Shown here: positions 1 through 6,522 of the stretch, piece by piece | Position numbering within the stretch: position 1 is the first letter of the stretch | How the letters are laid out: every line of letters begins with the position of its first letter | Origin: JAJPJQ01 sp036522615 | Lineage (GTDB): Bacteria > Desulfobacterota > Binatia > UBA9968 | DNA: 12,280 nt | Assembly: GCA_036522615.1 (NCBI GenBank) | Contig: DATDFN010000270.1 | Coordinates: 1 to 12,280, forward strand | Direction of reading: 5' to 3' | The notes under the pieces: generated by a model | What the model was told of the DNA's origin: nothing | Seen by the model: the letters and a program-made list of their open reading frames with translations, nothing else | Databases searched by the model: none | Position numbers and translations under genes: made by a program

Positions 1-144
1 GGGCCGGTTATCCGCCGGTCGTGGCACCAGATCCTCGATTACAAGCTCATCGGCGACCATTGCGCCTGCGGTGCGAAGATTCCCGGCCGATTTGCGACCA
101 AGACGGCGTCGGCGGCGTTCGGCGGGCGCCGCGCGCGCGTCTAA
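1..144 (+). CDS. amrS: AmmeMemoRadiSam system radical SAM enzyme, C-terminal end (partial)
   Basis: Frame 1 is open from the window edge to TAA at 142-144 and encodes the last 47 residues of a protein that begins outside the window. The stretch reads VIRRSWHQILDYKL, then a CACGAKIPGRF motif, then a basic, low-complexity tail. An aromatic-rich R-x-W-x-x-I-x-x-Y/W segment followed by a C-x-C-G-x-x-x-P-G-x-F motif is how the AmmeMemoRadiSam radical SAM proteins (annotated AmrS, related to pyruvate formate-lyase activating enzymes) usually end. The CX3CX2C radical SAM site and its partners (AMMECR1 and Memo family proteins) would lie upstream and cannot be checked. The cellular role of the family is not well established. 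The Ala/Arg-rich tail after the PGRF motif is about 15 residues longer than I would expect. The assignment rests on a short C-terminus only. Confidence 0.6.
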   Translation, partial: GPVIRRSWHQILDYKLIGDHCACGAKIPGRFATKTASAAFGGRRARV

Positions 145-171
145 TCGCGCGTCAACACGTGCATTTTACAC

Positions 172-206
172 TACAATTGTATTTCTCCGGTGAATCCGCT
201 TAAAAT
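172..206 (+). promoter_or_regulatory. AT-rich promoter candidate upstream of ptsP
   Basis: The only AT-rich island between the upstream gene and ptsP contains TTGTAT (177-182), 18 bases, then TAAAAT (201-206, five of six matches to TATAAT). A second -10-like TACAAT lies at 172-177, inside the perfect 10-bp palindrome TACAATTGTA (172-181). If TAAAAT is used, transcription would start almost at the ATG at 218, giving a near-leaderless message. That fits the lack of a clear Shine-Dalgarno before ptsP. The -35 match is weak. Confidence 0.35.
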
Positions 207-217
207 GCTGGTTTGTC

Positions 218-2620
218 ATGGCGAAGGCCAAGCCCACAAGACCCGAAGCATATCCCGGCCTGATGATCCTCGAGGACATCAGCACGCTGATCAGCCATTC
301 GCACGACCTTCAGGATACGCTCAACCGCCTCGTCCAGATCGTCGCCGAGCGGATGGAGACCGAGGTCTGCTCGCTTTACATCCTCGAGCCCAAGAAAAAC
401 CGCCTGACCCTGTGGGCCACGACCGGTCTTGACGAAGAGGCGATCGGCAAAGTCTCCATGGGCATCGGCGAGGGCCTCACCGGCCTTGTCATCGAGAAGA
501 TGAGCCCGGTGATGGTCGTCGACGCTCAGGCGCACCCCCGCTACAAGTACTTCCCGGAGACCGGCGAGGAGCGCTTCCATTCGTTTCTCGGCGTGCCGCT
601 GATCGAGCGGCGCATGCCGCTCGGAGTTCTCGTCGTTCAAACCTCCCGCCGGCGCGAATTCTCACGTGACGAGATCCGCCTGCTGCGCGCAATCTCGGCG
701 CAGGTCTCCGGCATTATCATTCAGGCGCGCCTCGCCGACACGCTCAAAAACAAGGAGCGCGAGCGCAAAGAATACCAGAAGCAGCTCGGCGACGCGCTCA
801 AGAAAATCCGCTCGTACGAAGGGCGCCGGCGCGAGGGTGCGACGCGCGGCGGGGCGCAAAAATGGCGCGGCCGCCTCACCGGCCTCTCGGTCGCGCCGGG
901 TTTCGGCCGCGGCAAGGCCTTCCTCATGAAACCGAGGATCGATCTCAATTCGGTCAAGAAAGAGCGCGCGCAAAACCCGAAGCGGGAGATCGAGCGCTTC
1001 CGCGCGGCGGTCGAGCGCGGCATGGAGCAGCTGCAGAACATCAAACAGCGCATGAGCACGCTCATCTCTACGGAGGAAGGGGCGGTGTTCGACGCGCACC
1101 GGCTGATAATCGGCGATCCGGTCCTCATCGAGCAGATCGAGAGCCGCATCCGCAAGGAGCGCTGCATCGCCGAGTACGCCGTGAGCAGCGTCTTCGCAGA
1201 GCACCTCAGCTCCTTCAGCCGCATCGAGGACGAATATCTGCGCGAGCGCGCCGCAGACGTGAAAGACGTCGCGCAGCGGCTGCTGGAGAGTCTATCCGGG
1301 CTGAGCGAACAGAGGCTCGTCCTGCCGCCGAATTCGATCCTCGTGGCAGAGGACCTGCTGCCGGCCGACCTGAGTCTCATCGAGGGCGACCACTTCCGCG
1401 GCATCGTGCTCGCGACCGGCGGCGTTACGTCGCACGCATCCATCCTTGCCAAGTCGTTCGAGATACCGACTGTCGTCGCCGTCGAGGGGCTGCTGGAGAA
1501 CGTGCGCGACGGGGATTCGCTCATCATCGACGGCAATTCGGGCGTCGTCTACATCAACCCGAGCCAGGAGGTCGTGCGCGAATACGACCGGCTGGAGCGC
1601 GAGTATCTAGCCCTCAATAAAGAACTGGCCGAGCTGAGAGACCTGCCGGCCGAGACGCGCGACGGCCACCGCGTACTGCTGTATTCGAACGTCGGGATGC
1701 TGAGCGACATCGCCTTCGCGCAGCTCCACGGCGCCCAGGGCATCGGTCTGTATCGGACCGAGATTCAGTTTCTCGCGCACCGCGACTTTCCCAGCGAGGA
1801 GGAGCAGTTCACGATCTACCGGCGCGTCGTCGAAGGTTTCGGCGGCAAGCCGGTAACGATCCGCACCCTCGACATCGGCGCGGATAAATATCCCGCGTAC
1901 GTACGCCGCGGGACCGCCGAGCAGAATCCGTTTCTCGGCTGGCGCTCGATCCGTGTGTCGCTCGAGATGCCGGAGTTTCTTAAAACGCAGCTACGGGCGA
2001 TTCTACGGGCCGGCGCATACGGCTTCGTCCGGCTTCTGATCCCTATGGTCACGAGCCTGGAAGAGATCCTCCAGGTGAAGGAGATACTGGCCGAGGTCAG
2101 AGAAGAGCTCGAGCGCGAGGGCGCACCGTTCGACCGGCAGATGGAGCTCGGCATCATGGTCGAGGTGCCGTCCATCGTTCATCAAGTCTCACGCATCGTG
2201 CGGGAGGTCGATTTTCTCAGTATCGGCACCAACGACCTGATTCAGTACATCCTGGCCGTGGACCGGGGCAACCATAAGGTCGCCGCGCTCTACGAGCCGC
2301 TCCACCCAGCGGTTTTATCCGCCCTCATGAACGTGATCGAGGGAGCGAAAAAACAGGGTAAACGGGTCGGTATGTGCGGCGAGATGGCGGGCGACCCGCT
2401 CTGCACCATCCTGCTACTAGGCATGGGCTTGGAGGAGTTCAGCATGGGTTCGCTGTTCATTCCTGTTGTAAAAAAGATAGTTCGTACAGTGACTTATAGG
2501 GAAGCAAAGGCGGCAGCCGATATCGTCCTGAGGATGGACACGGTAGGCGAGATCAAAAAATACCTTTTTGACCGCATGCGCGAGCTGGGCATGGTCGAGT
2601 TATTAGAGCTTTATAGCTAG
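218..2620 (+). CDS. ptsP: PtsP: GAF-domain phosphoenolpyruvate-protein phosphotransferase (enzyme I, nitrogen PTS)
   Basis: This 800-residue cytoplasmic protein should transfer phosphate from phosphoenolpyruvate to an HPr/NPr-type carrier, starting the regulatory nitrogen phosphotransfer chain. Residues about 10-170 form a GAF sensory domain, a charged coiled coil follows (about 172-210), and enzyme I occupies about 218-790. Visible signatures are the phospho-histidine loop GGVTSHASILAKS (His406), GLYRTE at 510-515, TLDIGADK at 550-557, EVPS at 649-652, GTNDLIQY at 670-677, and the PEP-domain cysteine in GMCGEMAG (Cys720). All key residues are present and the length suits PtsP (E. coli enzyme I-Ntr is about 750). 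The ATG at 218 places the GAF domain right at the N-terminus, but no strong Shine-Dalgarno precedes it. No NPr or EIIA-Ntr partner is in the window, so the gene appears unlinked to its carriers. In E. coli the GAF domain senses glutamine and 2-oxoglutarate; the ligand here is unknown. Confidence 0.93.
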   Translation: MAKAKPTRPEAYPGLMILEDISTLISHSHDLQDTLNRLVQIVAERMETEVCSLYILEPKKNRLTLWATTGLDEEAIGKVSMGIGEGLTGLVIEKMSPVMVVDAQAHPRYKYFPETGEERFHSFLGVPLIERRMPLGVLVVQTSRRREFSRDEIRLLRAISAQVSGIIIQARLADTLKNKERERKEYQKQLGDALKKIRSYEGRRREGATRGGAQKWRGRLTGLSVAPGFGRGKAFLMKPRIDLNSVKKERAQNPKREIERFRAAVERGMEQLQNIKQRMSTLISTEEGAVFDAHRLIIGDPVLIEQIESRIRKERCIAEYAVSSVFAEHLSSFSRIEDEYLRERAADVKDVAQRLLESLSGLSEQRLVLPPNSILVAEDLLPADLSLIEGDHFRGIVLATGGVTSHASILAKSFEIPTVVAVEGLLENVRDGDSLIIDGNSGVVYINPSQEVVREYDRLEREYLALNKELAELRDLPAETRDGHRVLLYSNVGMLSDIAFAQLHGAQGIGLYRTEIQFLAHRDFPSEEEQFTIYRRVVEGFGGKPVTIRTLDIGADKYPAYVRRGTAEQNPFLGWRSIRVSLEMPEFLKTQLRAILRAGAYGFVRLLIPMVTSLEEILQVKEILAEVREELEREGAPFDRQMELGIMVEVPSIVHQVSRIVREVDFLSIGTNDLIQYILAVDRGNHKVAALYEPLHPAVLSALMNVIEGAKKQGKRVGMCGEMAGDPLCTILLLGMGLEEFSMGSLFIPVVKKIVRTVTYREAKAAADIVLRMDTVGEIKKYLFDRMRELGMVELLELYS

Positions 2621-2626
2621 CCGGTC

Positions 2627-2686
2627 TTGACTTTTCCTTGCTCGCTTGCCATAGTTAATTAACGAACGATCGTTCGAATTATCTAT
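2627..2686 (+). promoter_or_regulatory. Promoter with overlapping palindromic (TetR-type) operator for the oxygenase operon
   Basis: TTGACT (2627-2632, five of six matches to the -35 consensus), a 17-base spacer and CATAGT (2650-2655, four of six) form a sigma70-like promoter with a predicted start near 2662. Beginning at 2663 is the perfect 14-bp palindrome CGAACGATCGTTCG (2663-2676). Outer sequence continues the symmetry imperfectly: ATAGTTAATT at 2651-2660 mirrors AATTATCTAT at 2677-2686, offset by two bases. A repressor bound here would sit on the -10 and start point. CGAAC/GTTCG half-sites of this size are typical of TetR-family operators, including those controlling acyl-CoA and aromatic degradation genes. 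No regulator gene is in the window. Confidence 0.6.
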
Positions 2687-2708
2687 GACAAGCGAAAGGA
2701 AGATCGGC

Positions 2709-3809
2709 ATGACGAAAATATCGACTTTTGACGATTGGGTTGATTATTTCAGGCAGTGGCAGAAGGACATCGGGTACGATCCGTCGCTCTTGGGCGATTA
2801 CAAGTTTGAGACCAAGCTCGCTGACATCCATAGCCCGGAGATCGAATTTGGCGACTTCAAGGGCCAGCGCAAATGGGAGCGGCCGGAGCAGGCGCCAAAC
2901 CAATCGATCCGGGACGCCTTGCTGAACCTGATCGTCTATCAGGGCGATACCGAGTTCGCGTCGGTCGAGCAGCAGAAGAATCTACTGGACAACGCGCCGA
3001 CAGACTACGACCGGCAATCGTTAATCCGCGTTAACAGCGAAGAGATGCGCCACGGCTGGCAAATGTGCTATCTCTTGGTAAAGTATTTTGGCGACTCGGG
3101 GAAGCTCGAGGCGCAGAAGATGCTGGAGCGGCGCGCGTTCCAGGGCGATCGCCTTCTCGGCTCGTTCAACGCGCCGGTCAACAACTGGCTCGACTTCTTT
3201 ACCTACACCCAGTTCGTCGACCGCGACGGCAAGTTCCAGCTCACGATGTTGAGCCATTCCGCTTTCGCGCCGCTCGCGCAAAGCGTGACGGCGATGCTGA
3301 AGGAAGAATTTTTCCATATGTTCACGGGCAACACCGGTCTCACCCGCATCGTCCGCGCGAATAAGATTCCGATCCCGATCATCCAGAAATACTTCAACAA
3401 GTGGCTCTCCACCGCCTACGATCTTTTCGGCACTGACAATTCCTCGTCGGCGCAGTGGGCGTACGTTTGGGGTCTGAAGGGACGCTACGACGAGCACGCG
3501 GCGGCGCGGCCCGCCGATAAGCAGAAGCTCAACGAGGAGTCGCGCGACCACTACATGGCCGAAAGCGGGCGCCTGATCGACGCGCTGAACCAGTTCGTGC
3601 CGGAAGGCGCGCCCAAGCTCTACGCCCCGGATCTAAGGTTCAATCGAACGATCGGCGATTTCGCCGGCAAGACCTACAGCGTGACCGGCGAGCTGCTGTC
3701 GGAAGACGCGTACCGCAAGCACATCGTCGAGACGCTGCCGGGCCCGGCGGACGACGCTCAATTGAATGACATCTTCAAAGAAAAAGACTGGGTCCTGCAG
3801 ATGAACTAG
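2709..3809 (+). CDS. BoxB/PaaA-like ferritin-fold diiron oxygenase (phenylacetate-catabolic protein family)
   Basis: The 366-residue protein looks like the oxygenase component of the coenzyme A-ester epoxidases (PaaA, BoxB), which use a carboxylate-bridged diiron centre to activate O2. Two ExxH helices are visible: EEMRH (Glu112, His115) and EEFFH (Glu200, His203). Glu82 (QGDTEF) precedes the first by 30 residues and Asp171 (FVDRDGKFQL) the second by 29, completing six ligands with the spacing I recall for BoxB. LLGSFNAPVNNWLDFF and the DRDGKFQL stretch also resemble BoxB. The protein is about 100 residues shorter than BoxB, and the BoxA reductase and BoxC lyase are absent. AAGGAAG (2696-2702) lies six bases before the ATG at 2709, so I prefer this start to the in-frame ATG at 2685, which falls in the operator. 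It is the first gene of an operon with the ferredoxin and NuoF-like genes. The substrate is unknown; benzoyl-CoA is only one possibility. Confidence 0.82.
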   Translation: MTKISTFDDWVDYFRQWQKDIGYDPSLLGDYKFETKLADIHSPEIEFGDFKGQRKWERPEQAPNQSIRDALLNLIVYQGDTEFASVEQQKNLLDNAPTDYDRQSLIRVNSEEMRHGWQMCYLLVKYFGDSGKLEAQKMLERRAFQGDRLLGSFNAPVNNWLDFFTYTQFVDRDGKFQLTMLSHSAFAPLAQSVTAMLKEEFFHMFTGNTGLTRIVRANKIPIPIIQKYFNKWLSTAYDLFGTDNSSSAQWAYVWGLKGRYDEHAAARPADKQKLNEESRDHYMAESGRLIDALNQFVPEGAPKLYAPDLRFNRTIGDFAGKTYSVTGELLSEDAYRKHIVETLPGPADDAQLNDIFKEKDWVLQMN

Positions 3810-3830
3810 TCCGGTGAAAAGGAGAATTGA

Positions 3831-4154
3831 GTGAAGCGGATCTGTCTGGTTTGTCAAAACGTCGACTGCAAGAACCGCGGCTCCGAAGAAATCATGAAGG
3901 AGCTGGAGCAGCGGGCGAGCGACAAAGGGCTCGACGACTGGGAAGTGAAGCCGTACATGTGCTTCGGCGCCTGCCAGGAGGGGCCGAACGTCGTGCTTTA
4001 CCCTGAGAAAAGCTGGTACGCCGGCGTGAAGAAGGACGACGTCGGCGACATTGCGGAGCACATGGCCGGCGGTCCGGATGTGAAGCGGCTCGATACGATC
4101 GACGCCTCGCTCAAAGAGCTCATCTACCAGCTTCTCGACACCGGAGTTTTCTAG
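3831..4154 (+). CDS. Thioredoxin-fold [2Fe-2S] ferredoxin (NuoE C-terminal domain type)
   Basis: This 107-residue soluble protein should carry electrons through one [2Fe-2S] cluster. The likely ligands are Cys8 and Cys13 (VCQNVDC) and Cys44 and Cys48 (MCFGACQEGPNVV), the CX4C plus CX3C pattern of thioredoxin-like ferredoxins as in HoxE and the C-terminal half of NuoE. RGSEE after the first pair and the VVLYPEKSWYAGV strand are also family-typical. Cys5 is an additional cysteine of unknown role. It lacks the N-terminal helical domain of full NuoE (about 160 residues). Translation starts at GTG 3831, with AAAAGGAG at 3817-3824 six bases upstream; the next gene follows its stop after three bases. 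The position between the oxygenase and the NuoF-like flavoprotein suggests it relays electrons from the latter to the diiron site. That role is inference. Confidence 0.88.
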   Translation: MKRICLVCQNVDCKNRGSEEIMKELEQRASDKGLDDWEVKPYMCFGACQEGPNVVLYPEKSWYAGVKKDDVGDIAEHMAGGPDVKRLDTIDASLKELIYQLLDTGVF

Positions 4155-4157
4155 AAG

Positions 4158-5417
4158 ATGGAAGGCATTCTTTTTCCGCGCGGCATCGTCGAGGGAAAAG
4201 AAGGCCTCGACGCCTACCGCGCGCGCGGGGGCTATCAAGCGCTTGAGAAAGCGCTCAAGCAGATGTCGCCGCGGGAAGTACTACAAGAGATCGACGCCTC
4301 CGGCCTGCGCGGCCGCGGCGGCGCAGGCTTCCCCACGGGAAAGAAATGGGCCTTCACCGCCGACACACCGGGGACGCCGCGCTACGTCATTTTAAACGGC
4401 GGCGAGGACGAGCCCGGCAGCAAGAAAGACCGCTTGCTGATGGAGAATGTCCCCCATCTCGTTCTTGAAGGCGTGATTCTCGCCGCCTATGCGGTCGGCG
4501 CGTCGAAAGCCTACCTGTACATCAACGCCGACTATAAAGACGCGATCCAGGCGATGGAAGAAGCGCTCGCCGACGCCAAAAAATCGGGCTATGTCGGCGA
4601 GCGGATCGGCGGCACGGATTTCAGCCTCGAGATCGAATTCTTTCCCGCGCCGCACGACTATGTCGCCGGCGAAGACACCGCGGTGATCGAAGTGATCGAG
4701 GGGAAAAAGCCGCTGCCGCGGCAGAAGCCGCCGTTTCCGGCGACGGCCGGACTCTATGCGAAACCGACCGCCGTAAATAATGTCGAGACGCTCGCGAATG
4801 TCGCGCCGATCATTCTGCGTGGCGCCGCATGGTATCGCGGCATCGGCACCGCCGAGAGCGCCGGCACGATGGTTTTTTCATTGAATGACGAGGTAAAGCG
4901 CCCGGGCGTGTACGAGCTGCCGTTCGGCACGCCGCTGCGCCATCTGATCGAAAATTGCGGCGGCGGCACGCGCGACGGAAAGAAAATCAAGGCGGTTCTC
5001 CCCGGTGGCCCTTCTTCGGCGTTTCTTTCCGGCGACCAGTTGGACGTCGCGCTCGACCACAATTCCGTGCGCGCCGCCGGCTCGTCGATCGGCTGCGGCG
5101 TCATCGGCATCGTGACCGAAGATCAATGCATCGTCGAGGAAGCTTTGAGGATTGCGGAGTTTTTTGCCAAGGAATCCTGCGGCCAGTGCCCCGCCTGCCG
5201 GATGGAGACGAACACGCTCGCGATGCTGCTAAAGAAAATTCAGCAGGGCCAGGGCCAGCTGGCTATGCTGGAGCAGTTCGGCAAAGTGATCGCCTTCAAC
5301 AAAGGCAAAGGATTTTGCAGCTTGATCAATATGCCCGGCCCGCCGATCGAGAGCGCGGTGCGATTATTCCGCGGCGATTTCGACGCCCATCTGGCCGGGC
5401 GCTGCCCAGCAAACTAA
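4158..5417 (+). CDS. NuoF-like NADH-binding flavoprotein (FMN, [4Fe-4S])
   Basis: The 419-residue protein matches the 51-kDa NADH-oxidising subunit family (NuoF, HoxF, FdsB). It should take hydride from NADH onto FMN and pass single electrons to Fe-S clusters. In order: the FMN/NADH glycine-rich loop GLRGRGGAGFPTGKKW (49-64), NGGEDEPGSKKDR (80-92), the AGEDTA nucleotide-site segment (170-175), RQKPPFPA with Lys190, VNNVETLANV (206-215), an SLBB-like region (about 240-320), and the C-terminal [4Fe-4S] set Cys341, Cys344, Cys347 and Cys387. Length suits NuoF alone, with no fused NuoE domain. Several loops deviate from complex I (NGGEDEPG for NADEGEPG, YINADY for YIRGEY), so it belongs to a divergent branch. 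No other complex I, hydrogenase or formate dehydrogenase subunit is nearby. It starts three bases after the ferredoxin stop, so translational coupling is likely. I infer it is the NADH-side reductase of the oxygenase. Confidence 0.88.
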   Translation: MEGILFPRGIVEGKEGLDAYRARGGYQALEKALKQMSPREVLQEIDASGLRGRGGAGFPTGKKWAFTADTPGTPRYVILNGGEDEPGSKKDRLLMENVPHLVLEGVILAAYAVGASKAYLYINADYKDAIQAMEEALADAKKSGYVGERIGGTDFSLEIEFFPAPHDYVAGEDTAVIEVIEGKKPLPRQKPPFPATAGLYAKPTAVNNVETLANVAPIILRGAAWYRGIGTAESAGTMVFSLNDEVKRPGVYELPFGTPLRHLIENCGGGTRDGKKIKAVLPGGPSSAFLSGDQLDVALDHNSVRAAGSSIGCGVIGIVTEDQCIVEEALRIAEFFAKESCGQCPACRMETNTLAMLLKKIQQGQGQLAMLEQFGKVIAFNKGKGFCSLINMPGPPIESAVRLFRGDFDAHLAGRCPAN

Positions 5418-5494
5418 TTTCGAGTTTCGGGTCCCGGGTTTCGACTGGCGAAGACAAGTCCTATCCTTCCAGCCGCGAAACTAGAAACTCGAAA
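5418..5494. repeat. Long imperfect inverted repeat between convergent genes; possible bidirectional terminator or REP-like element
   Basis: TTTCGAGTTTC at 5418-5428 is mirrored exactly by GAAACTCGAAA at 5484-5494. Inside these arms GTTTCG (5438-5443) pairs with CGAAAC (5476-5481), and CTGG (5445-5448) with CCAG (5469-5472), so most of the 77 bases can fold into one interrupted hairpin. It fills the gap between the stop of the NuoF-like gene (5417) and the stop of the minus-strand small gene (5503). No T-run follows on either strand, so a classical intrinsic terminator is not certain. The same 11-mer recurs at 11652. Confidence 0.65.
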
Positions 5495-5502
5495 TGCGAA
5501 AC

Positions 5503-5682
5503 TTAGCTTAAATATTTCTTCGGAACGTTAAAAACCTGGTTGCCCTTTTTCACCAGATAGGCGTCGTTCTTCCATTCCTTTAGAACCTGCACGTCTTCTC
5601 CGGCCGCGAATGCGACTTCGACGATCTGGGCGTTCTTGTTGCCCTGATATTTCATCTTGAACGCTTCTTTGACCTTGGCCAT
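5503..5682 (-). CDS. Small conserved-looking basic protein, 59 residues, function unknown
   Basis: On the minus strand an ATG at 5682 opens a 59-residue reading frame ending at TAA (5503-5505). The protein begins MAKVKEAFKMKYQGN and ends NQVFNVPKKYLS. It is lysine-rich and soluble, with alternating beta-like stretches (AQIVEVAF, DVQVLKEW, DAYLVKKG, QVFNVP). This suggests a small SH3-like beta-barrel, but I recognise no family. The residue pattern looks like a real folded protein, and a purine-rich GGGGGG tract sits shortly upstream of the start. It lies 47 bases downstream of aat on the same strand, so the two are probably co-transcribed, and it is convergent with the oxygenase operon across the inverted repeat. 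Confidence 0.7.
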   Translation of the reverse strand: MAKVKEAFKMKYQGNKNAQIVEVAFAAGEDVQVLKEWKNDAYLVKKGNQVFNVPKKYLS

Positions 5683-5729
5683 TCAAACCCCCCGCTGATC
5701 GATTTTCAGCCGCCGAGCATACCAGATTT

Positions 5730-6419
5730 TCACCCGCTTTCCACGCTCCAGCTGCCGCGAACCGTCGGCAACTGGAGCGCCGCATCGAGCTGTTTAAGGA
5801 AAACCTTTCGCGGAATTTCCTTCGCTCCCAGGCTCAGAAGATGGCGCGTCGTCACCTGCGCGTCGAGCAGGCGAAAGTCCCATCGTTTCAGGCGCTCGAC
5901 GAGCGCGGCAATTGCCGCCTTCGACGCGTTGCTCTCGTAGGAGAACATCGACTCGCCGAAAAAACATTTGCCGAGCGAGACGCCGTAAATTCCGCCTACG
6001 AGATTGCCGTCGAGCCAGCTCTCGACGGAATGCGCGTAGCCAAGCTGGTGCAGGCGGATGTACGCGCGCCGCATCGCGGGCGTGATCCACGTGCCGTCCT
6101 GTCCGCGGCGCGGCACCGTCGCGCACGCGAGAATGACGGCGGAAAATGCGACGTCGAACGTGATCTTGAAGCGGCCCTGCTTGATGATCTGTGCGAGACG
6201 CCGCGAAACGTGGAAATCGCGCGGCGCGAGCACGAGCCTCGGATCGGGCGACCACCAGAGAATCGGCAGCCCCTCGCCGAACCAAGGAAATATGCCAGAC
6301 TGGTACGCAAGCAAGAGCCGATCGCTCGACAGATCGCCGCCGACGGCGAGCAGTCCGTCCGGCTCGGCATTCTGCGGGGGAGGGAAAACGAGATCTTTCG
6401 TCAGTCGGTAAATCGGCAT
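5730..6419 (-). CDS. aat: Leucyl/phenylalanyl-tRNA-protein transferase
   Basis: Aat transfers Leu or Phe from aminoacyl-tRNA to proteins with N-terminal Lys or Arg, marking them for ClpAP/ClpS degradation by the bacterial N-end rule. The 229-residue protein shows the standard sequence: PIYRLTKDLVFPPP, DGLLAVGGDLSSDRL, GIFPWF, ILWWSPDPR, GTWIT near 109-113, LVGGIYGVSLGKCFFGESMFS, and LLDAQV. With the start at 6419 the catalytic Glu in GESMFS is residue 156 and the Asp in LLDAQV residue 186, the same numbers I recall for E. coli Aat. That supports this start over in-frame ATGs at 6446 and 6458, since none has a convincing Shine-Dalgarno. It diverges from the VOC gene and is followed by the 59-residue gene. 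The C-terminal tail (RGSWSVESG) looks non-conserved. Confidence 0.95.
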   Translation of the reverse strand: MPIYRLTKDLVFPPPQNAEPDGLLAVGGDLSSDRLLLAYQSGIFPWFGEGLPILWWSPDPRLVLAPRDFHVSRRLAQIIKQGRFKITFDVAFSAVILACATVPRRGQDGTWITPAMRRAYIRLHQLGYAHSVESWLDGNLVGGIYGVSLGKCFFGESMFSYESNASKAAIAALVERLKRWDFRLLDAQVTTRHLLSLGAKEIPRKVFLKQLDAALQLPTVRGSWSVESG

Positions 6420-6468
6420 CGGCGGAAGTATCTTACGGCCGGGCATGTTTCGCGGCAAGACGCGTCGC

Positions 6469-6498
6469 TTGCAATGCGGCGAAGCAAGGGCATATGCT
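6469..6498 (+). promoter_or_regulatory. Weak promoter candidate for the VOC gene run
   Basis: In the gap between the divergent aat and VOC genes, TTGCAA (6469-6474), 18 bases and TATGCT (6493-6498) each match the consensus at four of six positions. A start near 6505 would leave a short leader holding the GAGGAA ribosome site at 6511-6516. The sequence support is modest. Confidence 0.3.
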
Positions 6499-6522
6499 TA
6501 ATCGGTTTACGAGGAAAAGTTT

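Noticed and set aside
721..1536. Long minus-strand open frame (271 codons) within ptsP
   Set aside because: It is antisense to a fully conserved enzyme I gene, has serine/arginine-rich composition and shows no motif; a shadow of GC-rich codon usage.
2685..2708. In-frame ATG at 2685 as start of the diiron oxygenase
   Set aside because: It lies within the outer arm of the palindromic operator and has no ribosome site, while AAGGAAG sits six bases before the ATG at 2709.
2709..3809. Naming the oxygenase boxB or paaA
   Set aside because: Motifs resemble both, but the protein is too short for BoxB and neither partner set (BoxA/BoxC or PaaBCDE) is present, so a symbol would overstate the evidence.
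3831..5417. Fragment of a complex I (nuo) operon
   Set aside because: Only E-like and F-like proteins are present, the E-like one lacks its N-terminal domain, and the genes are joined to an oxygenase and not to NuoG, NuoD or membrane subunits.
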